Shown here in pieces: positions 1 through 6,333 of a stretch of DNA of 12,750 nucleotides. Source of the stretch: JBCCGG01 sp039029395 (GTDB taxonomy: Bacteria; Pseudomonadota; Alphaproteobacteria; Kiloniellales; JAKSDN01); the NCBI GenBank assembly GCA_039029395.1, contig JBCCGG010000077.1:1-12750 (forward strand), read 5' to 3'. The notes under the pieces were generated by a model. It did no database searches, had not been told where the DNA came from, and worked only from the letters and a program-made list of their open reading frames with translations. The stretch's first letter is position 1. Every line of letters begins with the position of its first letter. A program made the translations under genes and the position numbers.

Positions 1-229
1 CATCGGCGCGCCGGGCCGCATGAACTACACCATTGTCGGCGACACGGTGAACACCGCCCGGCGCATGGAGAGCCTGGGCAAGGAAGTGGCGCCCGACGCC
101 GACGTCGTGGTGCTGGCCAGCGACGGCACCATCGAGGCCATGACCCTCGAGGTCGCCTATACCCCGGTCGGCGCCTTCACGGTCAAGAACCGCATCGAGC
201 CGGTCGAGGCCTTTCGCCTTAGGCCGTGA
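1..229 (+). CDS. Class III adenylate/guanylate cyclase, C-terminal fragment (5' end outside window)
   Basis: Only the last 75 or so codons are present, open from the first bases in the frame beginning at position 2 and ending at TGA 227-229. The protein would make cAMP or cGMP from ATP or GTP. The visible part is the end of the catalytic domain: I-G-A-P-G-R, then Y-T-I-V-G-D-T-V-N, then A-R-R-M-E. In class III cyclases this segment holds the Asn that positions the ribose and, four residues on, the Arg that stabilises the transition state; both are kept (N-T-A-R-R), so the domain looks active. The tail V-G-A-F-T-V-K to E-A-F-R-L matches the usual closing strands of the domain. Sensor or membrane domains, and ATP/GTP preference, lie upstream and cannot be judged. 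The family call is firm; the fragment's role is unknown. Confidence 0.88.
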   Translation, partial: IGAPGRMNYTIVGDTVNTARRMESLGKEVAPDADVVVLASDGTIEAMTLEVAYTPVGAFTVKNRIEPVEAFRLRP

Positions 230-274
230 TGTACAGAGATTAGCGAAATACCATATGAATCTTCTATCTACAGA

Positions 275-288
275 TTAACCGCCGTTAA
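275..288. promoter_or_regulatory. Perfect inverted repeat TTAAC-CGCC-GTTAA upstream of the TPR gene
   Basis: This is a 5-bp perfect dyad with a 4-bp spacer in the 106-bp AT-richer gap between the cyclase stop and the first TPR gene, about 48 bp before that gene's start codon. The AT-rich context and the symmetry fit an operator or promoter-proximal site. No matching factor is recognised, and a short dyad like this can occur by chance. No good -35/-10 pair is evident. Confidence 0.2.
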
Positions 289-335
289 ACCACGACGTGC
301 ATAGACTTGCCACTGCATGGCGATGGAGGCGAGTT

Positions 336-1871
336 ATGGCGAAGATCTGGATGGCGATCTTGGCAGTTTGGGTCGGGATTGCGGGCGCAGCCGGCGCCCA
401 GGCCAGCCAGTACTTTACCGACCCCGATCTGCTGCCGGCCGAGCACAAGGCGCTTTACGAAAGTGCGAAGCGCGAGATCGACGGCTGGTCGTCCAGGGAC
501 ACATTTCCCCAGACCGCGGTCGAGGACCTCAAGCGGCTGGTCGAGCTGGAGCCGGACTTCCTGCCGCTCTACCTGCAACAGGCACGCTTGGCCGTACTGC
601 GCGGCATGGCGGAGCTTGACAGAAAGGCGGCCAACCGGGAGGCGGAAGAGATCCTAAAGGCGGTGATTGCTAAACAGCCGCGCTACGCCGACGCTTACAC
701 CCATCTTGCCGGCGCCTACATTAACGGCGCGCGCTACGATGAGGCGCGTGAGGTTCTGGAGGCGGCTGGCCGCCTTGACGTGCAGGAGCCCTGGCTGTTT
801 TGCGTCTGGTCCCGGCTCTTGGGTAAGATGGGCGAGTTCGCCGACGCGCTGGACTACGGCGAGGCCTGCCTGAACGAGGCGACCGAGGACCCGGACGCCT
901 TCGTCGAGGCGTTGTTCCGAATCAACCGCTATCGCGTCCAGTTGGGCCGGCCCCTGCCGGACCGGAACGTCGGCGCCATGGTGTTCGAGCGCTTCGAGGA
1001 CCCGAACGTGCGGGTCTATGTGGCCGAGCAGCTGATCGACTCCTACGACGGCTTCCCGGGCATGCTTGCCTACGCCTTCCAGATCCTGACTCAGCAGCAG
1101 AGCGAAACCCCGGAGCTGCCGGCCGCCAAGCTCCACATGGCGCGCCTGCTGCACAAAAAAGCGGCCCTAGGCTCGGCCGGCTACGACCAGGGCATCAGAG
1201 CCTATGTCTTGGAGCTGCTCGCGCCGATCGAGGACCACGAAGCACTGCGGGACGAGGTCTTCGAGCTCCGCTTTAGGGTCGACCTCCACAAGCAGGACAT
1301 GGAGGCCGCGGCCGACGTGCTCGACAGGGCCGAGGCGCAGAACAAGGTCTCCAAGCGCCTGGTGAAGCTCAAGCGGGCCGAGCTCTATTTTCATTCGGGC
1401 AACTACGAGATGGCGATCCTGACGTATGAGCAACTCGGCCTGAAGTACCATCCCTTACTCATAGAGTCCTACAAGGGGATCGGCCGCCTCGAGGAGGTCG
1501 ACGCCTACTACCGGCGCCTGGTGCGCGACGAGCCGAACCAGGCCTGGAGCCTGGGCAACTACGCGAGCTTTCTGCTGATCCACTACGACGACGTGGAGGG
1601 CGCGATCAACTATGGCGAGCGCGCCGTCGCTATCCTGAACTACCCCCTGGCGCGCAGCAATCTCGGCCTGGCCTACCTGATCCGGGCCGCGCAGCGTTTC
1701 GAGGCCGGCAATCTCGCGGCGGCGCGCGCGGACTACAAGCGGTCCATAGCCCAGCGCCCGACCCGTTTCTACGTCGAGCGCTACTGCAAGTCCCACTGCG
1801 AGGCTATCGAGGCCATGACCCGGGAGATCAGGAAGCGAGACCAAGAAGGCCCGGCACACTACGAACACTAG
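336..1871 (+). CDS. Exported TPR-repeat protein, paralogue A
   Basis: A 511-residue protein of unknown function. The ATG at 336 is chosen over an upstream in-frame start at 297 because GGAGG (325-329) sits 6 nt before it and because it opens a signal peptide: M-A-K, a hydrophobic stretch to about residue 20, and an A-Q-A cleavage motif before S-Q-Y-F-T-D-P. The mature protein is helical with TPR-like units around residues 110-150 (Y-A-D-A-Y-T-H-L-A-G-A-Y), 340-370 (A-E-L-Y-F-H-S-G-N-Y) and 400-480. The mature chain has exactly four cysteines, C156, C178, C484 and C488, the last two in a C-x3-C near the C terminus; all four recur in the next gene. The likely location is the periplasm or outer surface, with a protein-binding scaffold role. 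It lies 27 bp upstream of its paralogue, probably in one operon. I recognise no catalytic motif. Confidence 0.85.
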   Translation: MAKIWMAILAVWVGIAGAAGAQASQYFTDPDLLPAEHKALYESAKREIDGWSSRDTFPQTAVEDLKRLVELEPDFLPLYLQQARLAVLRGMAELDRKAANREAEEILKAVIAKQPRYADAYTHLAGAYINGARYDEAREVLEAAGRLDVQEPWLFCVWSRLLGKMGEFADALDYGEACLNEATEDPDAFVEALFRINRYRVQLGRPLPDRNVGAMVFERFEDPNVRVYVAEQLIDSYDGFPGMLAYAFQILTQQQSETPELPAAKLHMARLLHKKAALGSAGYDQGIRAYVLELLAPIEDHEALRDEVFELRFRVDLHKQDMEAAADVLDRAEAQNKVSKRLVKLKRAELYFHSGNYEMAILTYEQLGLKYHPLLIESYKGIGRLEEVDAYYRRLVRDEPNQAWSLGNYASFLLIHYDDVEGAINYGERAVAILNYPLARSNLGLAYLIRAAQRFEAGNLAAARADYKRSIAQRPTRFYVERYCKSHCEAIEAMTREIRKRDQEGPAHYEH

Positions 1872-1898
1872 CGCCGACGATTCCCGAAGGAGAGGCAA

Positions 1899-3458
1899 AT
1901 GTCGCGACCATGGATCCTTGGGCTAATCACCTGTCTTGTCATGGCGATCGCTCCCCAGGCTCAGTCCGGTGAATACTTCACCGACCCGGCCCAGCTTTCG
2001 GCCGAGGCCCAGGCGCTCTACTTCGTCGCCAAGGGCGTCGTGGATGACGAGATCTGGGACGACGCGACACTCAAAAAGGGCGAGCAAGCGACGGCTGATT
2101 TGATCGCCCTGGCACCAAATTTTCTGCCGGTCTACATCCAACAGGCGCGCCAGCTCATGGTGCGGGGGTGGATCGACTACGAAACCGAGGCGCGCAATCA
2201 GGAAGCCGCGGAAATCATTCTCGAAGTGATTGAAAAGGATCCGGGTTACGCCAAGGCTCATGTCCTGATGGCGTCGATCTACATGAACTTGTGGGATTAT
2301 GAGAAGGCGCGGCAGGCCCTCGAGACGGCGTCGCAGATCGGCACGAAGGACCCGTGGCTTCAGTGCAATTGGTCCCGGCACAGGAACATGCAAGGGTACA
2401 TCGCGCCGGCCTACGAGGCGGCGCGCGCCTGCTTGGAGTTGGCGAGCGACTATCCCAAGGCAGCCGCCAACGCGGTCTATGACATAGAGCGACTGGCAAG
2501 GTTCCTGCGAACCCCGCAGCCCCATGGCGACGTAACGGACTTCCTGTTCGAGTCCTACGCCAATCCATTGGATAGAATCAGTATTGCCCGGCGCATCATC
2601 ACCAAGTCAATGGGCTACGACGGCCTACTTGCCTATGCCTTTCACATCATTGCGCGACAAAGGTCCGAAACACCCGACCTGCCGGAGGCCGATGTGCAAT
2701 TGGCGCGGATCGTTCTCCTGCAGGCGGGTACAGGTCAGATAGGGTTCTTCCCGAGCTACCGGCCATCCCATGCTGATCGCGCGGCACAGCTCCTGGAGCC
2801 GATTAAGAACATCGACTCGGTCAAGGACCAGGCCTACGGCATGCTCTTCGATATTGCGCTGAGAAACCAGGGAGCCGCCGCGGCTGGGCGGGTCCTGGAG
2901 CAGGCCGAGCAAGAGGGCCAAGTCGCCAGAGCGACCCTCCTTCGCAAGCGGGCGGAGCTCTATTTTGCTCTAGGCAACTACGAAATCTCGGTGCTGCTCC
3001 TGGAGGAGCTGGGGCTGAAGCACGACCCCTTGCTCAACGCGGCCTACACTATGGTCGGCCGCCACGACCGGGTGCATGAGTACTATCGAAAAGAGATTCG
3101 ACGCTACCCGCGGCGCGCGGTCACACTAGACAACTACGCGACCTTTCTACTGCTCGACGTGGGCGACGTCGAGCAAGCGATCTTCTACGGCGAACGGGCG
3201 ATCGCCGCGGCAAGCTACCCGGTCGCCAGGAGCAACTTGAGCATGGCTTACATGGTGCGGGCCTCGAAGCGCTACCAGGCAGGGAATCTCGGCGCGGCGC
3301 GCGCCGACTATGACCGAGCGCGCGCACTCAGACCCATGCCAGGCTTTATCGCCAAGTACTGTGGCAGGTACTGTGACGAGATTAGGTCTGCGTCTGTCGC
3401 GCTCGAACGTCTGGTTCCGGAAATTCCCAAAGCCGAGCCGGAGCGGAGCGCTCTTTAG
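1899..3458 (+). CDS. Exported TPR-repeat protein, paralogue B
   Basis: A 519-residue protein, a full-length paralogue of the gene just upstream. The start is supported by AAGGAGAGG (1887-1895) a few bases before the ATG and by a signal peptide at residues 1-24 ending A-Q-S-G before E-Y-F-T-D-P. Shared blocks with paralogue A run from end to end: Y-F-T-D-P near the N terminus, Q-Q-A-R around residue 75, D/E-P-W-L-x-C-x-W-S-R, L-A-Y-A-F, R-A-E-L-Y-F, N-Y-A-(S/T)-F-L-L, A-R-S-N-L and A-G-N-L-x-A-A-R-A-D-Y. Mature cysteines are C156, C178, C488 and C492, the first two at exactly the same numbers as in paralogue A. Helical TPR units dominate and no enzyme motif is seen. Inference: a secreted or periplasmic scaffold that arose by tandem duplication. 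The C-terminal 25 residues, after the C-x3-C, diverge from A. Confidence 0.85.
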   Translation: MSRPWILGLITCLVMAIAPQAQSGEYFTDPAQLSAEAQALYFVAKGVVDDEIWDDATLKKGEQATADLIALAPNFLPVYIQQARQLMVRGWIDYETEARNQEAAEIILEVIEKDPGYAKAHVLMASIYMNLWDYEKARQALETASQIGTKDPWLQCNWSRHRNMQGYIAPAYEAARACLELASDYPKAAANAVYDIERLARFLRTPQPHGDVTDFLFESYANPLDRISIARRIITKSMGYDGLLAYAFHIIARQRSETPDLPEADVQLARIVLLQAGTGQIGFFPSYRPSHADRAAQLLEPIKNIDSVKDQAYGMLFDIALRNQGAAAAGRVLEQAEQEGQVARATLLRKRAELYFALGNYEISVLLLEELGLKHDPLLNAAYTMVGRHDRVHEYYRKEIRRYPRRAVTLDNYATFLLLDVGDVEQAIFYGERAIAAASYPVARSNLSMAYMVRASKRYQAGNLGAARADYDRARALRPMPGFIAKYCGRYCDEIRSASVALERLVPEIPKAEPERSAL

Positions 3459-3463
3459 GCGAG

Positions 3464-3486
3464 GTCCGCCGCGCGGGAGCGCGGAC
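3464..3486 (+). other. GC-rich hairpin between TPR paralogue B and the ankyrin gene
   Basis: The 64-bp gap contains CCGCGC (3469-3474), a GGGA loop, and GCGCGG (3479-3484), a perfect 6-bp stem. An alternative pairing uses GTCCGC (3464-3469) with GCGGAC (3481-3486). No T-run follows, so it is not a canonical intrinsic terminator. It could stabilise the upstream mRNA end or separate translation of the two genes. It could also be incidental in GC-rich DNA. Confidence 0.3.
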
Positions 3487-3522
3487 AAGCCGACCCGGGG
3501 AGCCCAAGGGGAGGTACCGGAG

Positions 3523-4188
3523 ATGAACCAGACGGTTTACGTTTGCCAATCCGTAGCGGACGTCGAGGCGCTGCACCCCTATCTGACCGGCGCGGACTTT
3601 CGGGCGCTGCCGATCCGCGATCAGCTGGCGCGCCAGGCCGAGACATTGTTGGCCGCCCACGGTGCCGGCGACCGGCGGGTTGCCGTGCAGACCAGCAGCT
3701 GGTGGCCGCCCGGCATCGGCCAGTCGCCCGGCGCGATCCTGGATCTCGCCTTCGACCAAGACGCCGCGCGCCTGACCGTCGCCTGGGAACACGGCTTTGC
3801 CGATTGGCCGGCGGTCGAGGCCCTGGGCGCGGCCAAGCTGGACTCCGGCTTCGAGTCGGCGGTCGACGCCCTGGTGACCGGCCGGCTGGCGGACCTGGCA
3901 GTCCTGCTCGAGGCCGCGCCGGACCTGGTGCGCCGGCGCTCCGGCTACGGCCACCGGGCCACGTTGCTGCACTACCTGGGCGCCAACGGGGTCGAGACCC
4001 ACCGTCAGAAGACCCCGCTCAACGCGGTCGAGATCGCCCGGCTGCTGATCGCCCGGGGCGCGGACGTAGCGGCCGAGGCGGAGATGTACGGCGGCGGGCA
4101 GACCACGCGCGTGCTGGTCGAGACCAGCGCCCACCCGGCGGCGGCCGGCGTGGCGGAGGAACTGGTTGCGGTGTTGATGGGCGAGTGA
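3523..4188 (+). CDS. Ankyrin-repeat-type protein
   Basis: A 221-residue cytoplasmic protein without a signal peptide. The ATG at 3523 is chosen because AAGGGGAGG (3506-3514) lies 8 nt upstream; the open frame to 3310 overlaps the previous gene and its extra residues look non-coding. The C-terminal half carries ankyrin-like helices: L-V-T-G-R-L-A-D-L-A-V-L-L-E (117-130), then A-T-L-L-H-Y-L-G-A-N-G (146-156), then A-R-L-L-I-A-R-G-A-D-V (172-182), the last being a textbook ankyrin helix-loop. The N-terminal 110 residues contain a Trp-rich stretch (W-W-P-P-G at 60-64) and no motif I recognise. The family usually mediates protein-protein contact; partner and role are unknown. It may be co-transcribed with the TPR pair, though the hairpin in the gap may separate them. 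Confidence 0.78.
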   Translation: MNQTVYVCQSVADVEALHPYLTGADFRALPIRDQLARQAETLLAAHGAGDRRVAVQTSSWWPPGIGQSPGAILDLAFDQDAARLTVAWEHGFADWPAVEALGAAKLDSGFESAVDALVTGRLADLAVLLEAAPDLVRRRSGYGHRATLLHYLGANGVETHRQKTPLNAVEIARLLIARGADVAAEAEMYGGGQTTRVLVETSAHPAAAGVAEELVAVLMGE

Positions 4189-4214
4189 GTGGCGTGGATC
4201 TAAAGGATGGTCTA

Positions 4215-4601
4215 TCAGGTTTTTCCTCGAGTCTGTGAATAGTAGGCGTGCTCGCCGGTTTCGGTGATGCAGTACACTATTCGAACAAAATTGTAGTCCG
4301 GATACCAGCTCACAGGGTTTGACAACATCTCTTCCACCTCGGTCGGATCGATGGGTTCATGGCCTTTTGTCCTGTAACTGTCGGTGAGCAACTCTCGGTG
4401 AAACCCAATGAAGCCTTTGGCGTGGAGGCTCCGTAGTGCAGTGTCGGCAGCCAAATGTTTCTCACCAAGAGGGACATCAGGGAACCTTGAATTGAGCTCC
4501 CAGATCTCCGAATAGAGGCCAAAATGATCTTCTTCGGTGGCTGCAAATAGAAGGGTTCGCTGGGCCTCCTGTGTGTCGATCTGAAATGGGGTCTCAACCA
4601 T
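4215..4601 (-). CDS. Small hypothetical protein, winged-helix-like
   Basis: A 128-residue soluble protein, second gene of a minus-strand pair. Its ATG overlaps the upstream gene's stop by 8 bp (ATGGTTGA), so translation is probably coupled; AGGG lies 5 nt before the start. Residues 46-69 (L-G-E-K-H-L-A-A-D-T-A-L-R-S-L-H-A-K-G-F) read like a recognition helix followed by the 'K/R-G-hydrophobic' turn of winged-helix proteins, and residues 107-121 (R-I-V-Y-C-I-T-E-T-G-E-H-A-Y) resemble the wing plus final helix, where 'I-T-x-x-G' is common. DNA binding is inference. Base composition is more AT-rich than the flanking genes, which fits horizontal acquisition. The gene ends 26 bp from the convergent ankyrin gene. 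I do not recognise a named family. Confidence 0.72.
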   Translation of the reverse strand: MVETPFQIDTQEAQRTLLFAATEEDHFGLYSEIWELNSRFPDVPLGEKHLAADTALRSLHAKGFIGFHRELLTDSYRTKGHEPIDPTEVEEMLSNPVSWYPDYNFVRIVYCITETGEHAYYSQTRGKT

Positions 4602-4959
4602 CGCCGCCCTGATCTTCGGGCAACTTAGCCTGCTTTAGGTAAGGCAACACGTCGCGTGTTCCGATCACCTCGATGCCAGTCACCCGGTTGAAGTTGTCCA
4701 CATCGACATTGACGAAGCGCGCGTGACCTTCAAGGTTGATCAACTCCTCATGGCGGGGGCCGATGATACTCTGCTCCACGATGTCGAGCGGCCGCTGTCC
4801 GGCCAAAGTGATGTAGAGCGCGTCGACCGCCGGGTCGTGACACCAGCCTGCGATCTCCAGAATCCCCAGTTGGTCCGCGAGATCCTTATGACAGAGCTCG
4901 CGCAAGGAGGCGTCTACCTCCTTCGCGAAGTCGGGCAAGACAGTCGAAAGCAGGCTCAT
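4594..4959 (-). CDS. DUF2283-like protein
   Basis: A 121-residue protein, first gene of the minus-strand pair. Residues 41-51 (H-D-P-A-V-D-A-L-Y-I-T) and 83-99 (V-N-V-D-V-D-N-F-N-R-V-T-G-I-E-V-I) are the two halves of the DUF2283 pattern 'Y-D-x-x-x-D-A-L-Y-I ... V-D-x-D-x-x-G-x-x-x-G-I-E-(I/V)-L', here separated by a longer insertion than usual and preceded by an extra 35-residue helical N terminus. DUF2283 has no established biochemical function; such small proteins often sit in mobile or toxin-antitoxin-like neighbourhoods. The ATG at 4959 has only a weak purine-rich ribosome site. The 84-bp gap to the divergent gene at 5044 must hold the promoter or promoters. Family assignment is moderately sure; the role is unknown. 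Confidence 0.72.
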   Translation of the reverse strand: MSLLSTVLPDFAKEVDASLRELCHKDLADQLGILEIAGWCHDPAVDALYITLAGQRPLDIVEQSIIGPRHEELINLEGHARFVNVDVDNFNRVTGIEVIGTRDVLPYLKQAKLPEDQGGDG

Positions 4960-5043
4960 GGGTCTGCCACTCTTTGTTTGGACTGATAGGATAGCATGCG
5001 ATATTGAATTTCATCTCAATCGGGTCGGATCGCAAGAAGCAAG

Positions 5044-5331
5044 ATGTCCAAGCGGCGTAGATGGAAAAAGGCCCGGCCGCCGTCACTCGATAAGCAGATC
5101 AGCTATCTGATGGACGACGTCTGCGTCGGCTTGGGCTTCTGCAGCCTGCCGCGCGGCTATTGGCAGAGCGTGGCCCGGGCGGAGCCGCTCAGCGCGCGCC
5201 TATTCGCCCATGACGTCCTGCTGGCCGAAGGCATGGCGCCGGATCAGGAAGAAGCCGGGCGGTCCGCCATCGAGGCGCGCTTCCGACGCCATTTTGGCGA
5301 TGCGCTCGACCTGGGGTCTGTGAACGAGTAA
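5044..5331 (+). CDS. Small hypothetical protein
   Basis: A 95-residue protein, basic at the N terminus (K-R-R-R-W-K-K-A-R, residues 3-11) and otherwise helical, with no signal peptide or membrane segment. Residues 21-40 include L-M-D-D-V-C-V-G-L-G-F-C and L-P-R-G-Y-W, a composition that looks like a real folded protein. Third-position GC is high, as in the neighbours on either side and unlike the AT-richer pair upstream. A purine-rich stretch (AAGAAGCAAG, 5034-5043) abuts the ATG and is a poor Shine-Dalgarno site. It is divergent from the DUF2283-like gene. I do not recognise the family, and no function can be assigned from context. Confidence 0.6.
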   Translation: MSKRRRWKKARPPSLDKQISYLMDDVCVGLGFCSLPRGYWQSVARAEPLSARLFAHDVLLAEGMAPDQEEAGRSAIEARFRRHFGDALDLGSVNE

Positions 5332-5395
5332 CCGAAAAGTAAGCAATGAGGCGTCAATGCCGCTACGCTTGAGACAACGGGACGCTCACGTTCGT

Positions 5396-5442
5396 TGGGC
5401 ACTCGAACAGCGCCGTGCCCATTGGTGATAGGCAATGTGCCT
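5396..5442 (+). terminator. Two small hairpins, possible weak terminator in the convergent gap
   Basis: The 136-bp gap between two convergent genes holds TGGGCAC (5396-5402) pairing with GTGCCCA (5415-5421), and then AGGCA-ATG-TGCCT (5430-5442) followed by CTTTATC. The second has a short stem and a weak T-tract on the plus strand. This position suits transcription termination, but neither stem is strong. Confidence 0.3.
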
Positions 5443-5467
5443 CTTTATCTGAGGAACGAGGGGCACC

Positions 5468-6235
5468 TTACTCCTCGAACTCCTTTATGGCTTTCTCATA
5501 GTCCTCCACGGTGTCGATTTCCTTCCATCCCCGTTCGATGATGACGCAGTGGATCGGCACGCCGAGGTCCACCATGTCTTGCATCAAATCCGTCAGGTAG
5601 GCTTTCTGGAAGGTCTTGGCCCGTTGGAAGGGCTGGTCCCAATAGAGTTGTTTGGCGCGGTGAAAGTGCCGCTTGAAGATCTCGGACCCGCGCGGCGACA
5701 GCTTCAGCATGCCGATGAACTCGCCATAGACGTCGTCCTTTTGGGTCAAGACCTTGCCGGTGTTCACCACCTCGTTGTTGGCATTGAAAATGACCTTTTC
5801 GGCCTCCGCCACGGGATGGTCCTTGCGGCCCTCGTAGTAGCCGCGCCAGTCGATGTCGACGACGACGGAGATGTCCGCCTGCGATTGCAGCAGCCGGCGC
5901 ACCACGGCGGCCTCGAAGAGGATGTCGGAGTAGGCGACGATGACGTTGCCCTTGATCTGTTCCTCGGCATAGAACAGGGAGTTCAGAACATTGTTGTGCT
6001 TGTACTGGGTGTTGTCGAAATAGCGTAGACCCTCGTAATCGATCTTTTCCTTCTTGTAACCGCGGACGACGGAAATGTTGTCGAGGCCGCATTCCCGATA
6101 GGCCTGCAGCTGTCTTTCCAGGAGCGTCTTTTCGCCGAACTTCAGCATGCATTTGGGCGCGCTCTCGGTATAGCCCTTCAATCGGCTGCCAGGCCCGGCT
6201 GCGATTATGATGACCTTTGTGTTTCGCGGTTCCAT
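5468..6235 (-). CDS. Nucleotidyltransferase, LicC/PntC-like (CDP-alcohol or sugar-nucleotide synthesis)
   Basis: A 255-residue NTP-transferase of the family that joins CTP (or another NTP) to a phospho-alcohol or sugar phosphate, releasing pyrophosphate. Seen: the nucleotide loop A-A-G-P-G-S-R-L (12-19), the P-K pair (27-28), G-Y-K (59-61), a metal-binding Asp in A-Y-S-D-I (101-105), G-E-F-I-G-M (171-176), and the closing W-K-E-I-D-T-x-E-D-Y (237-246) with the second metal-binding Asp. The 'Y-S-D-I' and 'G-E-F-I-G' forms resemble phosphocholine or aminoethylphosphonate cytidylyltransferases more than glucose-1-phosphate enzymes; substrate is inference. An in-frame ATG at 6334 overlaps the upstream stop (TGATG) and would add 33 residues, but those lack family similarity and use poor codons, so 6235 is preferred. 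It lies directly behind the CDP-alcohol phosphotransferase gene. Confidence 0.82.
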   Translation of the reverse strand: MEPRNTKVIIIAAGPGSRLKGYTESAPKCMLKFGEKTLLERQLQAYRECGLDNISVVRGYKKEKIDYEGLRYFDNTQYKHNNVLNSLFYAEEQIKGNVIVAYSDILFEAAVVRRLLQSQADISVVVDIDWRGYYEGRKDHPVAEAEKVIFNANNEVVNTGKVLTQKDDVYGEFIGMLKLSPRGSEIFKRHFHRAKQLYWDQPFQRAKTFQKAYLTDLMQDMVDLGVPIHCVIIERGWKEIDTVEDYEKAIKEFEE

Positions 6236-6333
6236 CGCTTTTCTACGTTCCAAGGCTTTTGCCGTCACCGAAGTGGCGCCGGAGCAAGCGTTCGAAGGCT
6301 CTAGAGTGCCTTGTGACACGTCGGGAAAAAACA

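Noticed and set aside
3310..3522. N-terminal extension of the ankyrin gene back to 3310
   Set aside because: It overlaps the end of TPR paralogue B in another frame and contains no homology. The ATG at 3523 has a strong Shine-Dalgarno site.
3382..4134. 250-codon minus-strand open frame opposite the ankyrin gene
   Set aside because: A composition shadow of the plus-strand gene, which has a strong ribosome site and ankyrin helices.
4960..5043. Possible -35/-10 pairs in the divergent gap
   Set aside because: The best hexamers match consensus in only three or four of six positions, so no specific promoter is called, although one must exist here.
6295..6312. AAGGC...GCCTT hairpin between the glycerophosphotransferase and nucleotidyltransferase genes
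   Set aside because: The stem is only 5 bp with an 8-nt loop and no T-run, too weak to call a terminator inside an operon.
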